Positions 32,009 through 42,483 of a stretch of DNA of 64,000 nucleotides are shown here, piece by piece. The stretch is from contig JAVQMG010000129.1 of assembly GCA_032878915.1 (NCBI GenBank), forward strand, positions 24,711,001-24,775,000, given 5' to 3'. The DNA comes from Castanopsis chinensis. Its lineage: Eukaryota > Streptophyta > Magnoliopsida > Fagales > Fagaceae. Position 1 is the first letter of the stretch; the number at the start of each line of letters is the position of its first letter. Under the pieces are notes generated by a model, which searched no databases, was not told the DNA's origin, and saw nothing but the letters and a program-made list of their open reading frames with translations. The position numbers and the translations under genes are program-made.

Positions 32009-32034
32009 TTGCCCCCCCCCCCTCTCCCCTCCAT

Positions 32035-33221
32035 TTAAAACACCTTGCCCACAAGGTGAGGGAATGACATCTGAAGTTGGTGCAAAGACTCCCAAGTGGC
32101 ATCATCTGAGGAACAACCAAACCATTGAACCAAAACTTCAATTATCACTCGAGATCTCAATGATCTGGACCTAGTTTTCAACACTCTAATAGGTTTAGTA
32201 AACGCCTGACCTTCTTCATCCATAGGTGATAGAGTAGGGAAAGGGTGAACCTGCTGACCAAGCTTCAATTTCAGGCATGAAACATGAAAGAAAAGATGGA
32301 GCTTTGCTTCTAGAGGTAAATCCAACTTGTATGAGATTGTCCCAAACTTTTGCAGCACTTGAAAAGGACCAAAGTACCTAGGTGACAACTTCCACTTTCC
32401 CTTATAAGCTAAAGTCCTTTGACTACAGTGCTGCAACCTCAAATAGACCCAATCACCAACCTTAAAGGACCTGTCCTGCCTGTGTTTATCAGCCTGGACC
32501 TTCATCCTTTCTTGAACAGCAACCAAATTACTTCTAAGAGTAGCCAAGACAGCTTCCCTTTGACATAACAAAGAATCAAAAGCATCAACCCTTGTAGTAC
32601 CAAGCATATAAGTTTGTAAGGTAGGAGGTGGAAATCCATACAAAGCTTCAAAGGGGGTTAACTTCAAGCTGGTGTGGAAATTAGAGTTAAACCAAAAATC
32701 AGCCAATGGCAACCACTCAAACCATTTGTGTGGCCTATCACTAGTAAAAGCCCTCAAATATTGCTCCAAACTTTTGTTAACAATTTTTGTTTGACAATCA
32801 ATTTGAGGATGGTAAGCTATTGACATAGCCAAATTAGTACCCTATAACCTAAATAACTCAGACTGGAATAAGGAAGTGAATATGGCATCTCTATCACCTA
32901 CAATAGATGCTGGCATACCATGCAATTTGAAGATACATTGTATATACAAGGATGCAACCTAGCAGCAGTGTAAGGATGAGAAATAGGCACAAAATGGACA
33001 TACTTTGTTAACCTATCCACCACAACCAAAATTACCTCAAATACTTGGGACTTAGGTAGACTTTCAACAAAATCCAAGCTAAGATCTATCCAAGGAGTGG
33101 TAGGAATCTCCAGAGGTTGAAGCAGACCAGCTGGGGCAAAGGTTTCAGATTTTGTGAGATTCAGATAACCCCTTAATCCTATTAGAGAGAATTTTGAAGT
33201 CGCCTTTCTATGATACCACAA
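32035..33221 (-). pseudogene. Ty3/gypsy integrase and chromodomain remnant
   Basis: Upstream frame 33221-32898: KSETFAPAGLLQPL, WIDLSLDFVESLPKS and VVVDRLTKYVHFVPISHPY, integrase core with the first catalytic Asp; the HHCC zinc motif before it is missing. The frame then breaks (a stop in RLxGTNLAMS). Downstream frame 32832-32035: AYHPQIDCQT (catalytic Glu region altered: the usual GQTE is CQTK), FEALYGFPPP, DKHRQDRSFKVGDWVYLRLQ, and the chromodomain-like VLVQWFGCSSDDATWE near the C-terminus. Inactive. Confidence 0.9.
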
Positions 33222-33741
33222 AAGTAGCTTGTTTAAGCCTAGTGAGTGCTTCCATTAGATCATCATAGGCCATTGCACCAAAACGAGTTTGCAAAGCTCT
33301 AATGAAGACCTCCCATCGAGCAAAGCCTCTTGCTTATTCATCATGTTGGAACCAAATCAGAGCCTCCCCATCAAGGTGGTATGAAGTCATGATCACTTTT
33401 TGATGCTCAAGGGTGTTATGGTATGAAAAGAATTGATTGGTTATATAAATGCAGCAAGTTGGATCTTCACCTTGGAAACGAGTGAATTCTAATTTCAAAT
33501 TCTTGATGGAACTCACTGATGAAGATTCCAGATTGTTGGCATTTCCAATTTGAAGAGCTCATGACCCATTAATGGGGGAATGGATACGCTTCTCCTCATT
33601 TTCTACTATTATTTGCATAAATGATTTGATGGTTTGCAATTGTTTTGGAATTTCTTGTAATGTCTGTTCATGGCAGTTGAGGACCTTAGACATAGTTGCA
33701 ATCCTTTTAGAATTTTGGGAATTAGAACGTGTTTCAGTCAT
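33222..33741 (-). pseudogene. Ty3/gypsy gag remnant
   Basis: Frames 33741-33559 (MTETRSNSQNSKRI start, coiled-coil-like) and 33516-33334 (LEFTRFQGEDPTCCIYITNQ, FFSYHN, YHLDGEALIWFQHDE), continuing after a stop with ARWEVFIRALQTRFG, all retrotransposon gag capsid signatures. Near 33220 it abuts integrase sequence, marking a large internal deletion. Confidence 0.88.
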
Positions 33742-33764
33742 GGTAGTGAAATGGGATCAATCTA

Positions 33765-33777
33765 GCTCTGATACCAA
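33765..33777 (-). other. Primer-binding site of the Ty3/gypsy element
   Basis: Minus strand TGGTATCAGAGC, complementary to the 3' end of initiator tRNA-Met, one or two bases inside the 5' LTR. Confidence 0.9.
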
Positions 33778-34162
33778 TGTTAAAATTTATGAAGTAATTG
33801 GGATTTTGAGTAGGTCACTTTGAGGGAACCTAGGCCTCCATTTGCAGAGAATGAGAAGGAAAACAGAGAATTAGAGAGAGAGAGAGAACCTAATCAAGAT
33901 ATTATTTCTTAATGAATGTACAATAGCAATGCCTTAATCTTCTTATACATTTGGCAATTGTAACTGCCTCTAACCAACTAACCAACTCCATCTAGCTGGC
34001 ACTAACTAACTTCTGTTATGCACTCTATGCACACTCACCTGCCTACACTTGCATAGATACATGCATACACTAGCATAGATACACTTGCACAAATTTACAC
34101 ACTCCACAATGTTACTCTATACACAACCCCACACACACACTTGTACAAATAGATGCCTGATA
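33778..34162 (-). repeat. 5' LTR of the deleted Ty3/gypsy element
   Basis: Matches 31663-32008 block by block (GAAGTAATT(G/A)GGATTTTGAG, AACCAACTAACCAACTCC, ATGCACTCTATGCACACTCA), with small indels. Confidence 0.92.
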
Positions 34163-34209
34163 CTCTCATTGTAACTATCAAAATTATCAACAACAAAAAA
34201 TGCAAACAT

Positions 34210-34616
34210 GAAATTTACATGATAATTCACATATGTAAAATATAATTAAAATAGAGGGATAATAAGTTAGAGCCAGATAGTCTATTTCAACTAACTTGTC
34301 ACGCATACATCATAATATTAATTATTTTACAACACGTATATATGTTGTATGACTCTCGTGACATGTTTTAAATTCTTTTTAAAAAAATGTTAAAAGATAC
34401 TATAAATTGTATTATGTAACATTTAAAAATGAATATGACAAAAACATAATAAGTGAATGTTTCAATAACTTTTTTGTGATTGATAACACATTCATTTTTA
34501 AAAGCCATGTAATAAAATTTGTATTATACCAAGCATCTCTCCTTCTATTTAACATGTATATGTCATCAATTTGCCAACAAAAAAAAAAAAAAGTATACAT
34601 CATCTCTTTTAAAGAT
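34210..34616. other. AT-rich, no gene seen
   Basis: The overlapping open frames on both strands have no recognisable homology. Confidence 0.5.
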
Positions 34617-34947
34617 TAGTTATAAGCAAGCACAATATTTTTTTGGGTAGCGTTTACATATATTTTGGGTATTTTCTTTTTGTAGATTATTAATGGTAAA
34701 TTTTGAAAAGATGAAAACACTATTATGGTCCCTATATTTTGAAGTCACGGCCAATTTGGTCCTTCAATTTTTGTAGCAGTCAATTTGGTTCTTATTATTT
34801 TTAATTTGCAATCAATTTAACCCCTACCGTTAACTCACTAACAGAAAATGCCTACGTGGCAAATAGATTGCATTGTTGGCATGTCTAATATTAAAATATT
34901 AAATAAAATACTGATGTGTCTAAATTTTAATGGTCACATTAGCGCCT

Positions 34948-34989
<42 letters not shown>

Positions 34990-35984
34990 CCAAGCTAGCT
35001 TTTTAAAAAAAAAAAAAAATTACCAATTTTTTTCCTTTCTTTATTTTTTTATTCTATATTTCTTACAATTTCTTAAATAAAAATAAAATTGAAGAGAGCC
35101 CTCCGTCTCTCTCTGTCTCCTCAATCTCTCCATCTCTTCATTTCTTTAAGTCAACATTCTATTCTTAAATGTCAAAAATTGAAACCAAAAAGATTACTTG
35201 TCTCCTAAAGAAATAGAGCACAATCAATTCCTTCGTGGTTATCTCCCTCTTCTCAAACCACTCTCTCAATCAAAATTAGAATAAAAAAATCCACTATCAA
35301 CTAACACCTTCATCCCAAAAGCTAATTATTCAAGACCCACAAGCCACCCACCAGCCCTCCATCAACAGAAGGCCCCAAACCCACAACTAAAACCCATCCC
35401 TAATCTACAGAGTATAAACCCATTCCGAAAGCACTACCTAGTGTTTGGAGTTTACATACAGTCTAGTGCCACAACGCCATATGACAAATCTACTGGGTAA
35501 AGATGATTTGGTTGTGGGTTTGGTTTGGATTGATTTGTAGGTTTGATTTGGATGTGTATTTGAGTGAGCCTCAGTTTGTTTGTTGAGAAAACAAGAGAAA
35601 AACAAAACGGAAAGTCTGATTGATGAGATGTCAACAATCATTGTGCAGATGCTGAAGCTCCTTTATGAAGTTCTTGAAGATGGGTTTGTAATTTATAATT
35701 TGTGAGAACATTAAGATTTGGTTAAAATCTCCAACTATAGATTTTGGGTTTGAGGAAGAAGAACAATGAATGGTGTTGAGCCAAGAAATATTTGGCAATA
35801 TAAATGACGAGGTAAAAATTTTGTTTGGTTAGTAACTGCAGATTCTGGGTTTGGGGGAAGAGCAATGAAGAAATATTTGTAAAAGTAAAATGAAATTATC
35901 TTTGGTTAAAGAAATTTTAAGAAAAAACAAAGAAAGGAAAAATTGGTGAAGAAATTTAAAAAAAAAAAAAAAAAAAGTCTATTA

Positions 35985-36023
<39 letters not shown>

Positions 36024-36362
36024 CTTTTTGGTTTTGTAAGCATTGCTGTAGTTACTAAAATTCAAACACATCAGCATTTTATTTAATATTTTTAATATTC
36101 AACTTGCCAACAATGCAATCTGTTTGTCATATAAGCATTTTTTGTTAGTGAGTAAATAGTAGAGACCAAATTAATTACAAATTAAAAATAACAAGGACCA
36201 AATTGATAGCTACTAAAATACAGGGACAAAATTAACCACAACCCCAAAATGTTAGGATCAAAACGGTGCATTTTCCTTTTGGGAGTACACAAAAATATTA
36301 TTTTGGGTTGCAAGCGATTTTAGCCATTTGCATGGAAGAGCTAGAAAGGGTGGCGGAACCCT

Positions 36363-36405
<43 letters not shown>

Positions 36406-36800
36406 CAATGGCTAATTATAAATAGGTACAATATTTTTTTTGGGTAGCATTCACATATAGTTTGGGTATTTTCTTATTATAGATATGGTTAATTTTGGGA
36501 ATACAGCCAAAAATTAAATTGGGTTGCAGTTGACTTTAGCCTTTTGGATAAAGGCGCTAATAAGGGTAGTGGAATCCTAATAATAGATAATAAAAATATT
36601 TTTTTATTATCAATGGCTAATTATAAATAGGAACAATAATTTTTTGGGTAGTGTTCACATAAAGTTTGGGTATTTTCTTTTTATAGATTATTAATGACTA
36701 ATTTTTGCAATACATAGGAAAATTTCTTCTAGGTTACACGTAATTTAGCCTTTTGGATAGACGTGCTAATAAGGATGGTGGAATCCTAATCATTGATAAT
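34617..36800. repeat. Three-unit tandem repeat (about 205 bp), first unit split by a long-TIR element
   Basis: Units share TAATTATAAATAGGxACAAT, TTTTTTGGGTAGxxTTCACATA, TTTGGGTATTTTCTT, GGTTGCAxxxxATTTTAGCC and GGxxxTGGxGGAATCCTAAT. Unit 1 is 34617-34705 plus 36277-36400, unit 2 about 36403-36606, unit 3 about 36607-36800. (AT)n at 36370-36400. No coding content. Confidence 0.8.
34706..36276. mobile_element. Long-TIR (MULE/fold-back-like) element
   Basis: Terminal inverted repeats of about 230 bp: left 34706-34945 (CCCTATATTTTGAAG, CCAATTTGGTCC, TGCATTGTTGGCA, AATAAAATACTGATGTG) and right about 36040-36276 in inverse order. Unit 2 of the surrounding tandem repeat shows the empty site (TTAATTTTGGGAATAC versus AAATTTTG | TTTTGGGAGTAC), leaving a TTTTG direct repeat. 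That is shorter than the 9-11 bp of typical MULEs, so the superfamily is uncertain. The interior is non-coding with long A- and T-runs. Confidence 0.8.
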
Positions 36801-37445
36801 AAAAAATAAGCTAAAAAGCAAAACTCATCGTTTATGTTTCACCAAAATTCATTTCAGTTTTTTAACTTTGCTTTTGTGTTTGTGTATTTCAATAAGTATT
36901 GCTATTTCTTCAAAAAAAAAAAAAAAAAGTGTTTAGACCACATCGGTTGTGTGCGTTAGAGTTTCAGTCCTTATAACCCTAGGCTACTACTATAAAGGTT
37001 AGGCCCTTTTGTAGCGGTACTCTGGTTATGTAATGTATTATAAACCTATTTAAAAAAACTCTATATATATTACTTTCATGTTTGTGTGTTTTAATAAGTA
37101 CTACTGCTTCCTAAAAAAAATGTTTTTGTCCATTTCAATCCTTTAAGTTTTAAATTTATTCAATTAAGGTTATTTCATTAATTTTTGTTATATGTTGTGG
37201 TTAATTGTCCAATTATTTAATTTTTTTTTGTTCAAATTTTTTAAGTTAAAAAATCTAATTAGTGATTGAAAAATATTTTGCATGATTTTTGTTTAAAAAA
37301 AAATTGGCAGATGTTGATGGAGATTTCTTCATTGAATAAATTTAAAATTTAGAGGATTAAAATGAACAAAAGTAAAATTAGTGGACTAAAATGAATTTCA
37401 GAGAAACTTAGAAGCTTGGTTTTGCATTTTAGCATAAAAAATATT
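36801..37445. mobile_element. Fold-back / MITE-like element
   Basis: Left arm TAAGCTAAAAAGCAAAACTC...AAATTCATTTCAG (36806-36870) is inverted at right (CTAAAATGAATTTCAGAG...GGTTTTGCATTTTAGCATAA, 37380-37440). An inner pair TTTCAATCCTTTAAGTTTTA / TAAAATTTAGAGGATTAAAA lies at 37133 and 37345. Between them 36930-37100 is unrelated sequence bounded by near-identical TTTGTGT(A/G)TTT(C/T)AATAAGTA blocks, probably a further insertion. Confidence 0.6.
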
Positions 37446-37806
37446 GACATGTGATACATATTTACTTAATAAATACTTGAAGAAATTTTATTTTCCATCC
37501 TAAACTATATTTCATTTTTCACTTACCTCCTTGAACTATAAAAATGCACAATCGCCCTCTAAAAATTGTTTCATAGTTATTTACTAGATTATTCTGCTAT
37601 CCGTCTATAAAACATCCCAATATTCCATTGACCAATATCAATATTTTTTGTATATCTTTGCTTCTTTTTTTATTTACTTAAAAGAAATGAAATAAATATT
37701 AAATAATAAATGTAACATTGATATTTTATTAATCATGTTTTTGGCTCAAGGCTAATTTATTTATAGTATATAATAATCACTAAAAGTATATATATACACA
37801 CACACG
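37446..37806. other. AT-rich, no gene seen
   Basis: Contains ATTTTCCATCCTAAACTATA and ACCTCCTTGAACTATAAAAA, the sort of sequence found in non-coding long-TIR repeats, but no partner arm was found. Ends in a TA/CA/GT microsatellite and G-run at 37784-37825. Confidence 0.5.
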
Positions 37807-38643
37807 TGTGTGTGGGGGGGGGGGATAAGTGAGTCGAGAAGGAGTGTTGGGTTGTGGGCCATGCCCAAGGACATATAGGAGCTTGAGGATGGTCAAACGG
37901 TGAAATAAGTAAGGGCGTCAATGGGTCGAGGACAAGGATAAATAATATCGAATGGATGGTGTCTCCTAAGGAGCCAAACTTCCTCAAGAAAGCATTGTGG
38001 AAAATTAGAACTCAGCCACCTAGAGAATGCCGTGCAAGAGGCAACCATGCTTTTGAGGATAAGTTTTAGGGAAAGGAACCAACAGTAACCTAAGAAATAT
38101 TTGAGAAGAAGGTTGCTACCACCATATTAAATGCTCTGCACCTAATCAACGAGCCAAATTTATGTAGAAATGACACCCGAACAGTGATATTTTAGCTTAC
38201 AACTACTTACAAAGCTTCTAGGAGGGTTCTGATAGGACAAGCATCTAGGAGATCACTTACAATATCAACAAGTGGAAGGTGAGGATAGAGGTTGGAAGAG
38301 TTATATAAGGAAAAGGTCTTCATAAAAAAAAAAAAAACAAAAACAAAAACAAAAACAAAAACAAAAATGGCATGGAATTTGAGAGAGAAAAAAAAAAAAA
38401 AAAAAAAAGAACACCTTGTACTTGGATAACTTAAGTAAATATAAGAGCACTTCATCCTCGAAATCAACCAAGGAGAGTTTTCCTTAGTATTTGTCTTCCT
38501 TGCTTGAATCCAAAAAATTAAAGTCCTTACTTGATTTACTGAACTACTCTCTTATATAGTCCATTCTCTAAAAAATATATTGTGTTGGGCTTGTTGGGTC
38601 ATCATCCACTGTTGGTGGGCTAGAGGTTAAAATCTAGTCCTTA
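37807..38643 (+). repeat. 5' LTR of the Tat element (left edge approximate)
   Basis: Ends before a PBS-like site. Contains a TATA-like GTTATATAAGG (about 38290). No second LTR is available for comparison, so the left boundary near the GT/G run is a guess. Holds (AAAAAC)n at about 38332-38366 and an A-run at 38390-38408. Confidence 0.55.
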
Positions 38644-38664
38644 AAACCGGTGCTGTTTGTGGGG
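38644..38664 (+). other. PBS-like site of the Tat element
   Basis: GGTGCTGTTTGTGGGGA resembles the TGGCGCCGTCTGTGGGGA-type primer-binding sites usual for this lineage, with several C-to-T changes. Confidence 0.6.
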
Positions 38665-38702
38665 ATAAGAGAAGTGCTTACAGTTTAAAATTTAAATCAA
38701 CC

Positions 38703-38966
38703 ATGGTGGGTTCTAGTCCAAACCTCGAAGAATCTGTGGGATCTCAACATGAAGACCATTTTCTTAATCTTGAACGGAGGAGAGATCATGAAGTTAATGT
38801 GCACATGACCCATACTAGTAGGAGTCACTCTAGAATTGGTAGTCATGTGTTGCATGGGGAAGAAACTAGGAATCTCCAATTGGAGATAGACCATTTGCAT
38901 AGAAAATTACGTCGTACACAAAGAATGCATCTCCTTTGAGCTCCGATCTGAATCGGGGGAAGATGG
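38703..38966 (+). pseudogene. Tat element gag N-terminus
   Basis: ATG at 38703: MVGSSPNLEESVGSQHEDHF, then RRRDHEV, THTSRSHSR and LQLEIDHLHRKLRR, a charged coiled-coil leader typical of Tat gag. Stop at 38937-38939; homology continues to the Copia-1 insertion point at 38966 and resumes at 56006 (TACGGCATTTACAAGCC). Confidence 0.8.
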
Positions 38967-39230
38967 TGTTGGATAAATAAATACATGTTTGTATCATATA
39001 CAAAACATACACAGCAAAACATTAACGGATTTACTTCATTCGAAATTGATAATATGTACTATGTAAATTTCAAAATTTAAGAACAAGAGAGCGTACCTTG
39101 GTGTGGTGAATTTCAAAACAAATATCAGAAGCACTTGGAAACAATTTTAATCTTCACTCCAATTCCACTAACACCCAAGAAGTGCAGTCTCTCAATCAGT
39201 TTCGAAAAGGAGAATAAGAGAGTGACTCAC

Positions 39231-39587
39231 TGTTGGGCTTTGTGGAGCCTAGTTTATGTTTGATCCAGTGGACGACCCGACCCAACCCGAATAATGTTGT
39301 GTGGTTTTCACTATTATTAGGGAAAAAAAAATTTTTTGCCCATTATGAATCCGTTTTTGTAGAAACCGTGGCTCTTAATTAGGGTTTCTTAGGGGAGTCA
39401 GTTTTGTGAGGAGTCAGTTTTGTAATTTTCCCTGATAATAGTGAAATCTTTGCAACTTCGTGGATGTAGGCAAATTGCCGAACCACGTAAATACTGTCTT
39501 GTGCATGTGATTATTTTTTCTTTGGCGTGTGTTTTCTCTATATTTTTTGTTTCTCACAGGTTTAGGAATTCGTGGAAATTCCCTACA
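39231..39587 (+). mobile_element. Solo LTR (357 bp) in the Copia-1 LTR, TSD CTCAC
   Basis: Starts TGTTGGGCTTTG, ends TTCCCTACA, flanked by CTCAC at 39226-39230 and 39588-39592. The partner LTR of Copia-1 at about 47110 reads straight through (GGCTCACACTCATATACAC), giving an empty-site comparison. The size fits a small Copia-type LTR; family not identified. The strand is a guess. Confidence 0.9.
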
Positions 39588-40589
39588 CTCACACTCACAT
39601 ACACATCATTTCACAATAATGTGCTTTTTACAAAATTTCCGTATGTTTCTTCCTGAATATCTAATTGAACTAGCCTTTTGGGCCATTCCAATTGGGTTTA
39701 AGTGTGTGACTTGGAGTTGGACCAAAAGGGACCAACAAGACACTAGATCTAATGGGCCTTGGGTTTTTCTGTCAACTCTTGACAAGTCCAAAGTTGTCAT
39801 TAACCATATTTAATACCACTATATAAATATAGTTGCACTCTAGGCCTTATTTATTGTACATACAACCTCTTCATAAAATATTCATAGAATACAAAGTCAT
39901 AAAAATGGACTACCACTTTGAAGATTACTACATCTTTAATCGTTGAGTACCCGGTTTATTCCTTTATGTTATTCATCATATATTTATGAAATATAATTCT
40001 ATAAATATATACTTTAGTAATTCCTTACTAAAGAGGTTAGGCCTAACACTCTTAATAACCAAAGCCATTCCGTTAAGAAATTATGAATTTTATCTTGAGA
40101 ATATATGTTCCATCAACACTTAATGTGACTACCCAACATACTGAGGTTTTGATCGTGACTTTAGGTCTCACTCCTTATATATCAAAGTAATCTACACTTC
40201 ATGATCAGGTATTATCTCTCAGGATTAAAAGTTCATGTAAATAGAAGTCATGAGATTTATTATTTATTTAACAGTTGTTAAGAGAATAATAAATCTCACA
40301 ATGGTCTAGTTCAATATGTCCTAACTCTTATAACATATCAATACATTAGCTAGGAGTCTTAACTTCCATGATCAAGACAAATCATCTTAGTTGATATGTT
40401 ATAGTCTTTGCAAATGAAACGTCCAATTTCATCACTAACTACGAACTATAATTCTGAGTTTACAAAGAACTTGTGATTTATATCTTTTGTGACTAAATCA
40501 CATACTATGCATCTCATGGACTTTATAATAATGTCCCAATATTCATGTTACCATTATTTTAGATAATAATAAAACAACTTTATTAATCA

Positions 40590-41614
40590 TGTTAGGACAT
40601 ATGTAGTTCAAGTTGTTGACATATGTCACTATTTTATGTAATTGGCTTAACCTTTGACAAAACACACTTTACTTGTAATTGGGTAGATTTAGGATGTGTT
40701 TTAACGCTTCAAGAAACAGTGTTTCAAGATCAAGTGTTGAAGTCATCAAGTCCGTCTAAGAAATAAGCTGGAAAGTGCAAGTTACTAAAGCTTGACACCT
40801 AGTCTCGACACATGCATCTATCGAGTTTTAGAAACTATTTTAGCCGAGGCTCGACAGCTCCTCGACAGATCCTCGACACTTCTATCTGTCGAGATTTAAA
40901 GAAAACAGATTTTCAGTTCTGTTTTAATTCCAATCCGTGAATGTGTCTTTGGGACTTCTTTTCTCCTAACCCTAGGCATATAAAAGGATTGTTTTAAGGG
41001 CCGTCAAAGTGATGCAAGTTGCACAAGTATTGAGTAATTCTTGTTCATGCAATTTGTGATCAAAGAAAAAGTTCATGCCCTAGTTCATCTTTTGTGAAGA
41101 AGTTGCTATGTATTGTGCACCGTAGGGTTTTGTAACCAAGTATCTTCTTGATCTTCATCGTATGGATGATTTGAAAAACTTTGCAGCCAACAACTCTCTC
41201 TCTAGTTGATGAATTGAAGTCGCGTACTCGGATTCGCGCAATTAGTTAGTCACGTACTTGGAGCCATGCATCAAAAGGAGAAACTGTCACTACAGAACAA
41301 GTCCAATTGGGTATTGGGATAAGGGTTCAACTGTAGGTTGGTAAGGTACTCGAATTCCTTGCTTGTAATCGCTTGTTGTGATAATAGTGGAGTTTTGGGA
41401 ATGGTGACCTTAAATCACCCGGTGGGGTTTTTGCTGTTAGGTTTTCCCCATTCGTAAACAAATCACCGTGTCATTTATTTTCCGCTGCATACTTAGTTAT
41501 TGGTGATTTGTTTGTGCTGCCACGTGAATTTGCATGTTAACTTGATTAATTAATAACTCGGCTAATTAATCAATTTAATTAATCATAAGGGGTCAACGCA
41601 TTTGTGGCCTGTCA
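40590..41614 (+). mobile_element. Solo LTR of the Copia-2 family in the Copia-1 LTR, TSD AATCA
   Basis: TGTTAGGACATATGTAGTTC to GTGGCCTGTCA, flanked by AATCA at 40585-40589 and 41615-41619. Nearly the same sequence as the Copia-2 LTRs at 47959 and 54672. The partner Copia-1 LTR (about 55915) reads through TTTATTAATTACAACATTAAG, the empty site. Confidence 0.95.
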
Positions 41615-41754
41615 AATCACAGCATTAAGTCATACAAAATGTCATACATAGTATCGTACAATAAGATTTAAGGGTACTAATCCTAAATTCTAACAATCTC
41701 CCACTTGCCCTAAAGACTGTTATGCACTAATCTATCTCCCATTCCCTCCAAATG

Positions 41755-42384
41755 TTACTCAAAAATCCTTTGGGGCAAGGTTTTGGTAAAGGGATTTGCT
41801 AGATTATTTGCACTATCTATCTTTGCTACTATTACATCTCCTTGAGCAATAATGTCTCGAATACTGTGGTTTTTTCTTTCAATGTTCTTTCTTTTCTTGT
41901 GATTCCTTAGATTGAGCAACCACTCCACTATTGTCACAAAATAATGTGATAGTAACTTGCCTTATTCTCACAACACCAAGATCAGAAAGGAATTTCTTGA
42001 GCCAAACAACTTCCTTTACCACTTCACAAGCAACAACATATTCAGCTTCCATTATGGAGTTAGCAATGCAAGATTGCTTAACACTCCTCCAACATATGGC
42101 TCCACCTCCTAAGGTGAACACACAACCTGATTGAAATAAAGATCTAATTGAAAATTTGAATTTGTATAGCCAATGGGAATCAAATCCTCACTATGGTAAA
42201 CAAGCATATAATTTCTTGTTCCCCTTAGATACTTGAGAATATGTTTTACAGCTTGCCAATGTTTAAATCCTAGATCTAATTGATATCGGCTAACCATGCC
42301 CACTGAACAACAGATATCTGGTTTAGTACAAAGCATGACATATATAAGGCTTCCCACTGTAGAAGCATAAGGAACTTGTCTCAT
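41755..42384 (-). pseudogene. Copia-1 RNase H region
   Basis: Frames 42384-42109 (YASTVGSLIYVMLCTKPDI, LKYLRGTRNYMLVY), 42121-41879 (CIANSIMEAEYVVACEVVKE, VWLKKFL, ITLFCDNSGVVAQSKE) and 41937-41755 (IVAKIDSANNLANPFTKTL), the standard Copia RNase H and C-terminal motifs, split by frameshifts. Confidence 0.92.
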
Positions 42385-42483
42385 CTTATTTTCTTCCTCA
42401 AGAGTCTTAGGTCTTTGGTCATCAGATAGAGGAACTCCATGTTTGAAAGGAAGTAATCATTTCTTGGATTTTGGCATGCTAAC

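Larger units (their letters stand above)
31663..34162 (-). mobile_element. Ty3/gypsy chromovirus, internally deleted, TSD CTCTC
   Basis: 2.5 kb, flanked by CTCTC at 31658-31662 and 34163-34167. Two LTRs (31663-32008 and 33778-34162) share most of their sequence. On the minus strand: 5' LTR, PBS, gag, then a junction directly to integrase and chromodomain, polypurine tract, 3' LTR. Protease, reverse transcriptase and RNase H are gone. The upstream LTR starts TATCAGG where the other has TGTTAGG, so one terminus is mutated. Confidence 0.93.
31577..34197 (+). mobile_element. tRNA-type SINE, split by the Ty3/gypsy element, 12-bp TSD
   Basis: AAATGCAAACAT at 31565-31576 and 34198-34209 is an exact direct repeat. 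Between them, ignoring the retrotransposon 31663-34162, is about 120 bp with a tRNA-like A box (TAGCTCAACTAGTT) and B box (GGATTTAAATCCTTC), and a 3' part rich in A. It resembles tRNA-derived plant SINEs. It must predate the gypsy insertion. Confidence 0.75.
38967..41695 (-). repeat. Copia-1 3' LTR, carrying two nested solo LTRs
   Basis: Matches the right LTR in order: GTTTGTATC(A/G)TATACAAAA, TGTACTATGTAAATTT, ACATCATTTCACAATAATGTG, GGGCCTTGGG(T/C)TTTTCTGTC, CTCTAGGCCTTATTTAT, ACTTCATGATCAGG, ending CTAACA. Interrupted at 39231-39587 and 40590-41614. Confidence 0.93.

Noticed and set aside
35438..35641. Overlapping minus-strand frames inside the long-TIR element
   Set aside because: No homology recognised; no evidence of a captured gene or transposase.
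37829..38060. Possible gene upstream of the Tat gag
   Set aside because: Sequence is better explained as LTR U3; no ORF with support.
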